A stretch of 64,000 bases of DNA from Microbacterium sp. 8M (GTDB lineage Bacteria > Actinomycetota > Actinomycetes > Actinomycetales > Microbacteriaceae), in NCBI RefSeq assembly GCF_902506375.1, contig NZ_LR733284.1, positions 558,077 through 622,076 of the forward strand. Direction: 5' to 3'. Below the pieces are notes generated by a model. That model did not search any database, had not been told where the DNA came from, and saw nothing but the letters and a program-made list of their open reading frames with translations. This document shows positions 9,035-16,959 of this stretch, in pieces. The position numbers were made by a program, and so were the translations under genes. The number at the start of each line of letters is the position of its first letter. Positions within the stretch are counted from its first letter, which is position 1.

Positions 9035-9880
9035 ATGGACCGCTTCGTGGATCGCGCCGACGCCGGGCGCCGGCTCGGGATGCGGCTGGCCGCGGACCCG
9101 ACGGGGAAGGGTGCGAACGCGGTGGTGGCCGCGGATCCCAGCGGGAGGGGCAGCGCGGATGCGAGCCCGGTGGCCGCGGACCCCAGGGGGAAGGGTGCGG
9201 GCCCCGGTGCCGATGCCGCGGCAGGCGCGCGCCCGGGCGCCCCGACGCCGGGCGCAGGCGCACGCCCACGCGCCCCGACGCCGGGCGCTGCCGCACCGGA
9301 TCCGGTCGTGCTCGGCCTGCCCCGCGGTGGGGTGCCCGTCGCGGCCGAGGTGGCGCAGGTGCTCGGCGCTCCGCTCGACGTGCTCGTGGTGCGCAAGGTC
9401 GGCGTGCCCTGGCAGCCGGAGGTCGCGATGGGCGCCGTCGGCGAGGAGGGCGCGACCGTCCGCAACCCCGAGGTGGTGCGCGTCGCCCGGGTCGACGAGG
9501 AGGCGGTGCGCGCGGGGGAGCGCCGCGAGCGCGCCGAGGTGGAGCGCCGGGCGCTGCTGTTCCGCGGCGGGCGCCCTCCGGTGCCGCTGACGGGACGCAC
9601 GGCGCTCATCGTCGACGACGGCATCGCGACGGGGGCGACCGTGCGCGCGGCCTGCGCGATCGCGCGCGCCCGGGGCGCCGCGCGGGTCGTGGTGGCGGTG
9701 CCGGTCGCCGCACCCGATGCGCTCGCCGCGCTGCGCGCCGGACCGGAACCCGACGCCGATGCCGTGGTGAGTCTCGCGGCCCCCGACGACTTCATGGCTG
9801 TCGGCATGCACTACCTCGATTTCCGCCAGACCTCCGACGAGGAGGTCATCCGGATCCTCGCCGCGGAGACCGGCGGCTGA
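9035..9880 (+). CDS. Phosphoribosyltransferase family protein with low-complexity insert
   Basis: A 281-residue protein of the family with the LGLPRGGVPVA motif (residues 93-103), common in actinobacteria. The PRPP-binding loop VDDGIATGAT lies at 193-202 and the C-terminus has AVGMHYLDFRQTSDEEV. The N-terminal helix (FVDRADAGRRLGMRLA) normally runs almost directly into the LGLPRGG strand. Here about 70 residues rich in Ala, Gly and Pro intervene (20-90), made of AADPxGKG and GARPxAPTPGA units. The physiological reaction of this family is not established. Monocistronic. Confidence 0.85.
   Translation: MDRFVDRADAGRRLGMRLAADPTGKGANAVVAADPSGRGSADASPVAADPRGKGAGPGADAAAGARPGAPTPGAGARPRAPTPGAAAPDPVVLGLPRGGVPVAAEVAQVLGAPLDVLVVRKVGVPWQPEVAMGAVGEEGATVRNPEVVRVARVDEEAVRAGERRERAEVERRALLFRGGRPPVPLTGRTALIVDDGIATGATVRAACAIARARGAARVVVAVPVAAPDALAALRAGPEPDADAVVSLAAPDDFMAVGMHYLDFRQTSDEEVIRILAAETGG
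9087..9295. repeat. In-gene tandem repeats of the phosphoribosyltransferase insert
   Basis: Three degenerate copies of a segment beginning GTGGCCGCGGA and ending GGGGAAGGGTGC (near 9089, 9122 and 9168) are followed by two copies of a GCGCCCCGACGCCGGGCGC unit (9237-9258 and 9268-9290). All stay in frame and produce the Ala/Gly/Pro-rich insert. Confidence 0.75.
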
Positions 9881-9921
9881 GCCGGAGGCCATCCGGATCC
9901 TCGCCGCCCCCACGTCGTCGA

Positions 9922-10022
9922 GCGCCCTTCGTCTCGCTGCGCTCGCTCAGGAACCGTCCTCCGTCTCGCTGCGCTCGCTCAGGAACCGCCCTTCGTCTCG
10001 CTGCGCTCGCTCAGGAACCGGA
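9922..10022. repeat. Three tandem CTTCGTCTCGCTGCGCTCGC repeats
   Basis: Three near-identical copies of CGTCTCGCTGCGCTCGCTCA followed by GGAACCG stand in a row between the phosphoribosyltransferase and the antiporter. They belong to the dispersed family also seen at 3654, 31063 and 56805. Confidence 0.88.
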
Positions 10023-10157
10023 GCGCTCGACAGCGACCCCGCCGGAGCCGCGCGACCGCGACCCCGACCGCGCGACAGCGACCCGACGGCTCGACAGCGA
10101 CGCCGGCGACAGCACCGCGACAGCGGTGCGACAGAGCCGCCCCGGTAGCCTGGCGCC

Positions 10158-11897
10158 ATGGACGCCGAGATCTTCTACGTGCTGGTCGGATCCGTCATCG
10201 TCGCGGCTGTCGCCCGCTGGCGCGGCTGGCCGGCGCCGCTGCTCGTCACGGTCGTGGCGCTCGCGGTGTCGTTCATCCCCGCGGTGCCGAACCTGCGCAT
10301 CGACGGGCACGTGCTGCTGACGTTCGTGCTGCCGCCGCTGCTGTACTCCGCGTCGCTCGACGTGTCGGTCGTGAGCTTCCGGCGCAGTCTGCCGCAGATC
10401 CGTCGGCTCGGGGTGGGCCTGGTGATCGTCACGACCGCCGCGGTCGGGCTGGTGGCGTGGCTGATCATGCCGTCTCTGACCCTTCCCGGCGCGCTGCTGC
10501 TCGGCGCGATCGTGGCGCCGCCCGACGCGGTGTCCGCCGCCGCGATCGGGCGCCGACTCGGGCTGCCCCGCCGGGTGATGACGGTGCTGTCGGGGGAGAG
10601 CCTCATCAACGACGCGACTTCGCTGACCCTGTACCGGGTGTTCGCGCTGATCCTCGCCGGCACCACCGTGACGGTGGGCAGCGGCCTGAAGGACTTCGTC
10701 GTCGCCGTGGTCGCGGGGGTCGGCATCGGCGTGGTCGCCGGTCTCGGCATGCACCAGCTGCGCATGCGGATCTCGGATCCGGTCGTGATCGGCACGTTCG
10801 GGCTGCTCGCCCCGTTCGGCGTGTACGCGATCACGGAGCACCTGGAGGGATCCGGTGTGCTCGCGGTCGTCGCGATGGGGCTGGTCGTCGGCTACAACGC
10901 GCCGCGCACGAGCTACGCGACCCGGATGCAGGAGGCGCCGATCTGGTCGTCGGCCGACTTCCTGCTGGAGTCGTTCGTCTTCGCATACATCGGGCTGCAG
11001 CTGCCGCCGGTGCTCGCCGAGCTCGGCGCGACGCAGGTGGGCGGCGTCCTCTGGCTCGCCGCGGCGGTGTTCATCGTGGTGCTGCTGGTGCGGCCGATGT
11101 TCGTGTACCCGGCGTCGGCGTGGGGCGCGTTCTGGTCGCGGCTGCGGCTGCGCCAGTTCGAGAAGGCGCTGGCGTCGGGGGAACTCCAGAAGCGCGTCGA
11201 CGCGGTCGCCGAGAAGCAGCGGCGGCTGGGGCGGCCCGGTCGCCGCGCGACGGAGGCGGAGCTGCGCGAGCGCTTCCGGGAGTCGCAGCTGACCTGGCGC
11301 GACAACGCGGTGATCTCGTGGGCCGGGATGCGCGGCGTGGTGACCCTGGCCACCGCGCTCGCCGCGGCCGACCTCGCCGGGCTCGACAGCGAGGCGTCGC
11401 ATGCGATCGTCGTGGTCGCGTTCCTGGTGACGGTGGGCACGCTGCTGCTGCAAGGGCTGACGCTGCCGCTGCTCATCAAGGGGCTCGGCGTGGCCGACGT
11501 CACCGACGAAGAGGAGGAGGATCGCCGTCAGCTGGCGCAGGTGCGCGCCCGCACGCGCGAGGCCGGCAAGGTCTTCCTCGACGAGAGGCGCGCCGCGTGG
11601 GAGCAGCAGCACGGGGCGGCGTCGCTGGGCTGGTTCGACCGCTTCGCGCAGCGGTTCACCCGGGTGGAGCGTGATACCGAGAACGGGCAGCGCGACGAGG
11701 ACAGCATGCCGCGCCCGAGCCGCGAGGAGCTCGTCGGCCTGTCGAAGGGGTGGCTGCAGGTGCGTCGCGACGTGCTCATCACCGAGCGCGACGCGGGCAC
11801 GTTGAACGAGGAGGTCATGCGCGAGCTGGTCCACGCGATGGACGCCGAGGAGCTCGCCCTCGACACCCGGGTAGCGACGGGCCCCGCCGAGCGCTGA
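10158..11897 (+). CDS. Na+/H+ antiporter, CPA1 family
   Basis: A 579-residue cation:proton antiporter with about 12 hydrophobic segments in the first 420 residues and a charged cytoplasmic C-terminal tail of about 150 residues. CPA1 hallmarks are the LPPLLYSASLD segment, the ion-site region GAIVAPPDAVSAAAIG, and GESLINDATSL, in which the conserved acidic residue follows an asparagine. It expels Na+ (or K+) in exchange for protons, aiding pH and salt homeostasis. Start ATG chosen at the first methionine of the family N-terminus. It appears monocistronic; a palindrome and a terminator-like hairpin follow. Confidence 0.92.
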   Translation: MDAEIFYVLVGSVIVAAVARWRGWPAPLLVTVVALAVSFIPAVPNLRIDGHVLLTFVLPPLLYSASLDVSVVSFRRSLPQIRRLGVGLVIVTTAAVGLVAWLIMPSLTLPGALLLGAIVAPPDAVSAAAIGRRLGLPRRVMTVLSGESLINDATSLTLYRVFALILAGTTVTVGSGLKDFVVAVVAGVGIGVVAGLGMHQLRMRISDPVVIGTFGLLAPFGVYAITEHLEGSGVLAVVAMGLVVGYNAPRTSYATRMQEAPIWSSADFLLESFVFAYIGLQLPPVLAELGATQVGGVLWLAAAVFIVVLLVRPMFVYPASAWGAFWSRLRLRQFEKALASGELQKRVDAVAEKQRRLGRPGRRATEAELRERFRESQLTWRDNAVISWAGMRGVVTLATALAAADLAGLDSEASHAIVVVAFLVTVGTLLLQGLTLPLLIKGLGVADVTDEEEEDRRQLAQVRARTREAGKVFLDERRAAWEQQHGAASLGWFDRFAQRFTRVERDTENGQRDEDSMPRPSREELVGLSKGWLQVRRDVLITERDAGTLNEEVMRELVHAMDAEELALDTRVATGPAER

Positions 11898-11922
11898 CGC
11901 CGGATCCGGATCCATCCCCGTC

Positions 11923-11982
11923 CTTCAGGTCGCACTTTCGGCGCCAAACGACGCCGGGAAGCGCAGAAATCGCGACCTGAAG
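11923..11982. repeat. Dispersed palindrome, CAGGTCGCA family, copy 2
   Basis: The left arm at 11923-11944 (CTTCAGGTCGCACTTTCGGC plus GC) pairs with 11961-11982 with three mismatches over 22 bp. It lies 25 bp after the antiporter stop. Confidence 0.85.
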
Positions 11983-12001
11983 TCATCCGGGGACAGCAGG
12001 A

Positions 12002-12031
12002 GACCCCCGGATCCGGAAGGATCCGAGGGTC
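12002..12031. terminator. Bidirectional hairpin between antiporter and DUF2795 gene
   Basis: GACCCCCGGATCC (12002-12014) pairs with GGATCCGAGGGTC (12019-12031), a 13-bp stem with one mismatch and a GGAA loop. The same stem core recurs at 13338-13373. No strong U-tract is present, which is common for actinobacterial terminators. Confidence 0.65.
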
Positions 12032-12042
12032 GCATGCCGTAT

Positions 12043-12086
12043 GCGCTCAGGCCATCGCGGGGACGCGCTCAGGCCATCGCGGGGAC
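12043..12086. repeat. 22-bp tandem duplication spanning the DUF2795 stop
   Basis: GCGCTCAGGCCATCGCGGGG plus AC occurs twice without a gap (12043-12064 and 12065-12086). The second copy holds the stop codon and last codons of the minus-strand gene; the first copy lies just beyond the stop. Confidence 0.9.
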
Positions 12087-12287
12087 GCGCTCGAACGCGC
12101 TCCCGGCGCGGGACAGCGCGTGGCGCACGTGCCAGCGGGCGCTGTAGGTGCCGTCGGGCAGGGTGCTGAGCAGGTCGCGGTCGGCGAGGGCGAGGCCGTC
12201 GTGCAGGGCCTCACGCATCAGGTCGTCCCGCGACGCCGGGTACTCCATGCCCGCGAGGAACCGGTCGAGTGTGGATGGAAGCACCAT
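12069..12287 (-). CDS. DUF2795 domain-containing small protein
   Basis: A 72-residue protein matching the DUF2795 pattern: hydrophobic LDRFLAGMEYPASRDDLMREA, then LSTLPDGTYSARWHVRHAL. Family members are small soluble actinobacterial proteins of unknown function. The start is supported by the AGGAGAAGAGAG stretch just upstream. It lies 33 bp downstream of hsp20 on the same strand, so both may be transcribed together, which would tie it to stress. Its 3' end has been tandemly duplicated. Confidence 0.75.
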   Translation of the reverse strand: MVLPSTLDRFLAGMEYPASRDDLMREALHDGLALADRDLLSTLPDGTYSARWHVRHALSRAGSAFERVPAMA

Positions 12288-12320
12288 CTCTCTTCTCCTC
12301 TCGTGGTGGGCAGATCGCGG

Positions 12321-12743
12321 TCAGGCGTCGATCTGCTGCTGCTGGTCCAGAGACTGCACCGCGATGCGGCGCGGCTTGGCGCGCTCGCTCACCGGGATGA
12401 TCACCGTGAGGACGCCGTTGTCGTATGAGGCATTGATCCCGTCGAGGTCGACGCCGTCACCGAGGGCGAACTGCCGGAGGTACGAGCCCGCGTCGCGCTC
12501 GCGCGTGAACCAGCGGACATTGTCCTGTCCGCCCATGGTGCGCTGGGCGCGGATCGAGAGCTGCCCGCCGTCGACATCGACGTCGATGGAGCCCGGGTCG
12601 ACGCCCGGCATGTCGGCGTGCAGCACGTACCGGTCGCCGTCGCGGTACAGGTCCACGGGCATCCGCCGGAGCGCGCGCGGCGAGTCGAACACGCTTGCTG
12701 CGAAGCGATCGAGCTGGCTGAGAGGATCGAAACCGAGGGTCAT
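12321..12743 (-). CDS. Hsp20/alpha-crystallin family small heat shock protein
   Basis: A 140-residue small heat shock protein, an ATP-independent holdase. The alpha-crystallin domain runs from about residue 30 (MPVDLYRDGDRYVLHADMPG) to NGVLTVIIPVSE near 125; a short C-terminal extension ends QQQQIDA and lacks a clear I-x-I motif. The ATG at 12743 is chosen over the longer frame because AGGAGT stands just upstream and homology starts there. It is divergent from a MerR-type regulator and has a strong promoter at 12841-12869. Confidence 0.92.
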   Translation of the reverse strand: MTLGFDPLSQLDRFAASVFDSPRALRRMPVDLYRDGDRYVLHADMPGVDPGSIDVDVDGGQLSIRAQRTMGGQDNVRWFTRERDAGSYLRQFALGDGVDLDGINASYDNGVLTVIIPVSERAKPRRIAVQSLDQQQQIDA

Positions 12744-12791
12744 GTCTACTCCTTTCCTGTGCGGCCCGTGAGGGCGTGCGGTCTGTGAGGA

Positions 12792-12823
12792 TGCAGGAGC
12801 TGCACGAGGATGCAGGATCTGCA
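12792..12823. promoter_or_regulatory. Two identical 13-bp palindromes in the hsp20-merR intergenic region
   Basis: TGCAGGAGCTGCA (12792-12804) and TGCAGGATCTGCA (12811-12823) are palindromes TGCAG-N3-CTGCA, 19 bp apart start to start (about two helical turns). They lie just downstream of the predicted hsp20 start point, where a bound repressor would block transcription. The adjacent MerR protein is the obvious candidate binder. Confidence 0.6.
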
Positions 12824-12840
12824 TCTGAAGGTGTAGATTT

Positions 12841-12869
12841 GTTATAGACCAGTGTTTGGAAAGTTGCAA
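12841..12869 (-). promoter_or_regulatory. hsp20 promoter, vegetative type
   Basis: On the minus strand, TTGCAA (12869-12864) and TATAAC (12846-12841) are separated by exactly 17 bp, close to the sigma-70 consensus and unusual in such GC-rich DNA. The predicted start is near 12834, leaving an untranslated leader of about 90 nt before the hsp20 ATG. Confidence 0.7.
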
Positions 12870-12887
12870 GTGCTGAGGAGACCCCGC

Positions 12888-13211
12888 ATGGCAGAGCGCG
12901 ATTCCACGACCCCCGTGTACGGCATCGCCGTGGCTGCGGAGCTCGCGGACATGAACGCGGCGAGCCTGCGGCTGCTCGAGCAGAAGGGCCTGCTGACCCC
13001 GGCCCGCAGCGACGGGGGCACGCGCCGGTACAGCGACGACGATGTCGCCCGCCTGCAGCGTGTCGCCCGCCTGCGGGACGAGGGCATGAACATCGCGGGG
13101 ATCGGGAGGGTGCTCGCCCTGGAGGACGAGAACGCCGGCCTGCGGGACGAGCTCGCGGCCGAGCGCGCGGAGAGCGCCGAACTGCGCCGCCGCGCGTCCG
13201 AGCAGGCCTGA
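12888..13211 (+). CDS. MerR family regulator (HspR-like), divergent from hsp20
   Basis: A 107-residue MerR-type regulator. The winged helix starts at VYGIAVAAELADM and continues NAASLRLLEQKGLL, GGTRRYSDDDVARLQRV; a coiled coil follows (ALEDENAGLRDELAAERAE), and there is no effector domain. This matches HspR-type heat-shock repressors, which also begin with the helix-turn-helix directly and sit near chaperone genes. The ATG at 12888 has GAGGAG upstream. Its position facing hsp20 suggests control of that gene and itself. Confidence 0.85.
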   Translation: MAERDSTTPVYGIAVAAELADMNAASLRLLEQKGLLTPARSDGGTRRYSDDDVARLQRVARLRDEGMNIAGIGRVLALEDENAGLRDELAAERAESAELRRRASEQA

Positions 13212-13240
13212 GGCTTCAGGGCCAGGCGGATCCGCCCCGC

Positions 13241-13312
13241 CTCGGTCCCTGAGCCTGTCGAAGGGACCGAACGAGGGGCCAAGCCCGGCCCCTGAGCCTG
13301 TCGAAGGGACGG
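13241..13312. repeat. Two CCTGAGCCTGTCGAAGGGAC repeats
   Basis: Two copies of the dispersed CCCTGAGCCTGTCGAAGGGA element (13243-13264 and 13290-13311) lie between the MerR stop and the symporter terminator. Each contains the self-complementary ends TCCCT and AGGGA. Confidence 0.88.
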
Positions 13313-13337
13313 GCGTCGCCGGCAGCCATATACAACA

Positions 13338-13373
13338 CGAGGCCCCCGGATCCCGACAGATCCGAGGGCCTCG
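13338..13373 (-). terminator. Terminator hairpin of the symporter gene
   Basis: CGAGGCCCCCGGATC (13338-13352) pairs with GATCCGAGGGCCTCG (13359-13373), a 15-bp stem with one G-U pair and a six-base loop, 16 bp after the stop codon. The core closely matches the hairpin at 12002-12031. Confidence 0.75.
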
Positions 13374-13388
13374 TATAGGAGAGGAGCG

Positions 13389-14825
13389 TCAGCGCGCCGC
13401 GGACCCGACCGCAGCCTCGTCGGCGGCCGACTCCGCGGCCTCGGGTGCCTCGTCCTCGATGTCCTCGGCGAACGGCAGACCGTTGCGGGGCGCGTTGTAG
13501 AGGTCGAGATCGAGGATCCCCTCGCGCTTGGCGACGATCGTCGGCACCAGGGCCTGGCCCGCGACGTTGACCGCGGTGCGGCCCATGTCGAGGATCGGGT
13601 CGATGGCGAGCAGCAGGCCGACGCCCTCGAGCGGCAGGCCCAGGGTCGACAGGGTGAGGGTCAGCATCACGATCGCACCGGTGGTGCCGGCGGTCGCGGC
13701 GGATCCGACCACCGAGACGATGATGATCAGCGCGTACTGCATGATGCTCAGGTCGATGTGGAAGAACTGCGCGACGAAGATCGCGGCGAGCGCCGGGTAG
13801 ATCGCGGCGCAGCCGTCCATCTTGGTGGTGGCGCCGAGCGGCACCGCGAACGAGGCGTAGCCGCGGGGCACACCGAGGTTGCGCTCGGTGACGCGCTCGG
13901 TGAGGGGCAGCGTGCCGATCGAGCTGCGGCTCACGAACGCGAGCTGCACGGCGGGCCACACACCGGAGAAGTACTGCTTGATGGAGAGGCCGTGGGTCTT
14001 CACGAGGATCGGGTAGACCACGAACAGCACCAGGGCCAGGCCGAGGTAGATGGCGCCGGTGAACCAGGCGAGCGAGGTGAGCTTGTCCCAGCCGTAGTTG
14101 ATGACGGCGGATCCGATCAGGCCGAACGTGCCGATCGGGGCGATGCGGATGATCCACCACAGCACGCGCTGGATGACCTTGAGCAGCGATTCGGTGAAGG
14201 CGAGGAACGGCTCGGCCTTACGGCCCGCCTTGAGCGCCGCGATGCCGACGGCGACCGCGACGACGATGACCTGCAGGATGTTGAAGCTCACGCCGGAGAC
14301 GAACGTGCCCTCGGCAGGGCCGGCGGTGGTGTTCACCGCGAGGCCCAGGAAGTTCTGCGGGATGAGGCCGAGGAGGAAGTTCCACCAGGTGCCGACGGTG
14401 GGCGGGGCGCCCTTGGCGAGGTCGGTGCCCGCGTGCGCGCCCGGCTGGATGGTGATGCCGAGCACGATGCCGATGGACACGGCGATGAACGCGGTGATCG
14501 CGAACCAGAGCAGGGTCTGGCCGGCGAGGCGCGCGGCGTTCTGCACGCGGCGCAGGTTGGAGATGCTCGCGACGATCGCGGTGAAGATGAGGGGCACCAC
14601 TGCTGCGCGCAGCAGCGTGACGTACGAGCCGCCGATCTTGTCGAGCGTGTCGGACAGCACCGTGTGGTTGTCGTGCGTGGCGCCGAGCTGGCGGCCGATG
14701 AGGCCCGCGGCGATGCCGAGCACGAGTGCGGCGATGATCTGGAAGCCGAACGACGTCAGCAGCTTGCGGACGGGTCCGCGCGTGTCCGGCGCCTTCGGGC
14801 GCCGTGCGGTGGTGGTGGTGCTCAT
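13389..14825 (-). CDS. Dicarboxylate/amino acid:cation symporter (DAACS family)
   Basis: A 478-residue secondary transporter of the GltP/DctA family, using Na+ or H+ to import glutamate, aspartate or C4-dicarboxylates. Hallmarks in order: eight hydrophobic segments, SRSSIGTLPLT (the serine-rich hairpin), PLGATTKMDGCA in place of the typical PLGATINMDG, and the late AIDPILDMGRTAVNVAG substrate-site helix. An Ala/Glu-rich cytoplasmic tail ends the protein. The start at 14825 has GGAGTCCTC just upstream; the longer frame has no homology. Confidence 0.93.
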   Translation of the reverse strand: MSTTTTARRPKAPDTRGPVRKLLTSFGFQIIAALVLGIAAGLIGRQLGATHDNHTVLSDTLDKIGGSYVTLLRAAVVPLIFTAIVASISNLRRVQNAARLAGQTLLWFAITAFIAVSIGIVLGITIQPGAHAGTDLAKGAPPTVGTWWNFLLGLIPQNFLGLAVNTTAGPAEGTFVSGVSFNILQVIVVAVAVGIAALKAGRKAEPFLAFTESLLKVIQRVLWWIIRIAPIGTFGLIGSAVINYGWDKLTSLAWFTGAIYLGLALVLFVVYPILVKTHGLSIKQYFSGVWPAVQLAFVSRSSIGTLPLTERVTERNLGVPRGYASFAVPLGATTKMDGCAAIYPALAAIFVAQFFHIDLSIMQYALIIIVSVVGSAATAGTTGAIVMLTLTLSTLGLPLEGVGLLLAIDPILDMGRTAVNVAGQALVPTIVAKREGILDLDLYNAPRNGLPFAEDIEDEAPEAAESAADEAAVGSAAR

Positions 14826-15206
14826 GAGGACTCCAAGTCGGTGCGCTGGGGTGCGCCGGGGAGGATCGGCGCGGTGCGCGCCGGGACGATGGGCGCCGTA
14901 GCGCCGGATGTCTTCAACGCTATGAGTCCGCTGGTATTCCATTCGCGGCTATGACGAAGGATGACGATCCGTGGGTCCCTGAGTGAGCCGCAGGCGAGAC
15001 GAAGGGCGCTGGCATCGTTACGAACGCGCCGCCCCGATGTCGGCTCGCGCGCCGCCTCTCACGGCGGCCGTGCGAGGCAAGGTGCGGTGCACGCCGGGAG
15101 CGATGCGCGACGGCCCTTCGACGGGCTCAGGGACCGGAGTGCGCGGCGGCCGGGCACGGTCCCTTCGACGGGCTCAGGGGCTGGGAGGCTCAGGGTGCCG
15201 GAGGGC
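14826..15206. repeat. Gap with dispersed repeats between symporter and LCP gene
   Basis: These 381 bp hold the symporter promoter region (14826-14950) and no credible gene. Copies of the dispersed repeat stand at 14971-15007 (GGTCCCTGAGTGAGCCGCAG, GCGAGACGAAGGG) and at about 15111-15184, where CCCTTCGACGGGCTCAGGGA and CCCTTCGACGGGCTCAGGGG occur. The latter lie just beyond the LCP stop and may end its transcription. Confidence 0.75.
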
Positions 15207-16466
15207 TCAGTTCACGCAGGGGACATTCCCCGACTGCAGCGGCGTCGACGAATCCGTGTAGACCGGGTGCGGCGCCGGCGTTGAACCGGACGACCCGGAA
15301 GACCCAGAACCCGAAGACGGCGAACCGGATCCGGAAGCCGACGGCGTCGGAGAAGCAGTCGGCGTCGCCGTCGGCGGGTTCAGCAGATCGTGCACCTGCG
15401 CGCGGATCGCATCCACGTCGACGATGTTCACGTCCTGACCGTCGACCGTGTCGAAGTGATCGATCGGCAGCGTCACGAACGAGATGTTGCCGCCGGCCAG
15501 ACTCTGCGCCTGCTGAGCGAACGACAGCAGATCCAGATCGTCGTCCATGGCGACATCCTTCTTCGCCACATCGATGAGCTTCTGCAGCTTGCCGAAGTCG
15601 GTGAACGTCGACGCCTGCCTGAGCTTCACCGCCAGCGACACGATGAACGCCTGCTGACGACGCGTCCGATCCAGATCCGTCAGCTCGAAATCGCTCGACG
15701 TGGTGTCGCGACGCTGCCGCACGAACGCCATCGACTGCGCTGCGTTCAGCTGCTGCACGCCGGCGGGGAAGTCGGCGCCCGAGAACGTGTCGGCGGTCGC
15801 GTGGTTCAAGCACACCGTGATCGGCTGCACCGCCTCGGCCACCTCGTAGAACGCGGCCATCGTCACCTCGACGAAATGATCGATCCGCACCCCGCCGAGG
15901 AATTCCGACACCGTCTTGATCGTGCTCTGCCGAGCGGCCGTCCGCGCCTGCTGATACGCGTCCGCCTCCGGCACACCCTTGTCGGAGAGCCCTTGCAGCG
16001 ACGCGTTCATGGCATCGCCGTACGCCTCCTTGATCTTGCCCTTCTCGACGCCGCCCGGCGCATCCGGGAAGTCCACGTAGTCGTCGCGCGGGATCGAGAT
16101 GCCCACGGCCTTGCCGCCGTTCGCGGGGATGTGGATGAGCATCAGCACGTTGGTGTTGTACCCGCCGACCGACGCGTCCTCCGCGTGGATCTGGTCGTAG
16201 ATCGCCTGCGGGAACGGCTTGCCGTTCACATCCACGCGGCTGTCCAGCCCCATGATCAGGATGTTCGATTCGCCCGTGTTCTGCTTCGGGCCGGTCACTC
16301 CGGCGATGGACGAGCGGCGGATCCCGTTGTTCGCATCCACGTACGTGATCACGGCGAACGCCGCCGCAGCGATGAGCGCGAGCACGATGACCGCGACGAT
16401 CCCCACGATCCAGCGGCGTCGTCGGTACATGCGGCGCCGGGCGGCGTGCTGCGGGGTCATCGTCAT
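15207..16466 (-). CDS. LCP family protein (LytR-CpsA-Psr), cell-wall glycopolymer ligase
   Basis: A 419-residue membrane-anchored enzyme. An arginine-rich cytoplasmic start (residues 10-18) precedes one membrane helix (19-42). The LCP domain follows outside: SNILIMGLDSR (68-77), then VGISIPRDDYVDFPD, with the conserved Arg and Asp residues that hold the polyprenyl pyrophosphate, and FVRQRRDTTSSDFELTDLDR further on. A Ser/Gly-rich tail ends in NVPCVN. LCP enzymes attach teichoic acids, arabinogalactan or other glycopolymers to peptidoglycan. The first ATG is used; the second, two codons later, is also possible. Confidence 0.92.
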   Translation of the reverse strand: MTMTPQHAARRRMYRRRRWIVGIVAVIVLALIAAAAFAVITYVDANNGIRRSSIAGVTGPKQNTGESNILIMGLDSRVDVNGKPFPQAIYDQIHAEDASVGGYNTNVLMLIHIPANGGKAVGISIPRDDYVDFPDAPGGVEKGKIKEAYGDAMNASLQGLSDKGVPEADAYQQARTAARQSTIKTVSEFLGGVRIDHFVEVTMAAFYEVAEAVQPITVCLNHATADTFSGADFPAGVQQLNAAQSMAFVRQRRDTTSSDFELTDLDRTRRQQAFIVSLAVKLRQASTFTDFGKLQKLIDVAKKDVAMDDDLDLLSFAQQAQSLAGGNISFVTLPIDHFDTVDGQDVNIVDVDAIRAQVHDLLNPPTATPTASPTPSASGSGSPSSGSGSSGSSGSTPAPHPVYTDSSTPLQSGNVPCVN

Positions 16467-16572
16467 CGTCCGGATCCGTTTCTGTCGGCGGACTTCGAGC
16501 CTCTCGCGCCCACCTGTGCGGATTCCGGGAAGAGAGATGCGCCGGATCCACGCGCCGTGTCACGATGAGCGC

Positions 16573-16959
16573 ATGTTCATGGTGACGACCAATGACGTTC
16601 CCGGCTACCGCGTGACCCAGGTGCTCGGCGAGGTGATGGGCCTCACCGTGCGATCGACGAACTTCGGGCAGGGGTTCACCGCCGGATTCCGGGCCCTCGG
16701 CGGCGGCGAGATCCCCGAGTTCACGAAGCTCATGTACGAGAGCCGCTACGAGGTGATGAACCGGATGTGGGCCGAAGCCGTGCAGCGCGGGGCCAACGCC
16801 GTGATCGCCATGCGCTTCGACTCCGGATCCCTCGGCAGCTTCAGCGAGATGTGCGCCTACGGCACCGCGGTGCTGATCGAGCCGATCGCCGCGCCCACCG
16901 CGCAGGCGGCCCCGCCGGCACCGGCGCAGCCCGCCCCGCCGGCTCCGCCTGCGGCCTGA
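16573..16959 (+). CDS. YbjQ/UPF0145 family protein with Pro/Ala-rich tail
   Basis: A 128-residue protein; the first 108 residues match the YbjQ (UPF0145) fold: TTNDVPGYRVTQVLGEVMG, then GEIPEFTKLMYESRYEVMNRM, AQ/AVQRGANAVIAMRFDS and a final AYGTAVLIEPI strand. The family forms small oligomers of unknown function. The last 20 residues are only Ala, Pro and Gln (APAQPAPPAPPAA). The ATG at 16573 is preferred because homology starts there; the frame is open upstream across the divergent LCP promoter. Confidence 0.85.
   Translation: MFMVTTNDVPGYRVTQVLGEVMGLTVRSTNFGQGFTAGFRALGGGEIPEFTKLMYESRYEVMNRMWAEAVQRGANAVIAMRFDSGSLGSFSEMCAYGTAVLIEPIAAPTAQAAPPAPAQPAPPAPPAA

Noticed and set aside
12069..12743. 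DUF2795 and hsp20 as a toxin-antitoxin pair
   Set aside because: Neither protein resembles a toxin; Hsp20 is a chaperone, and the spacing is ordinary.
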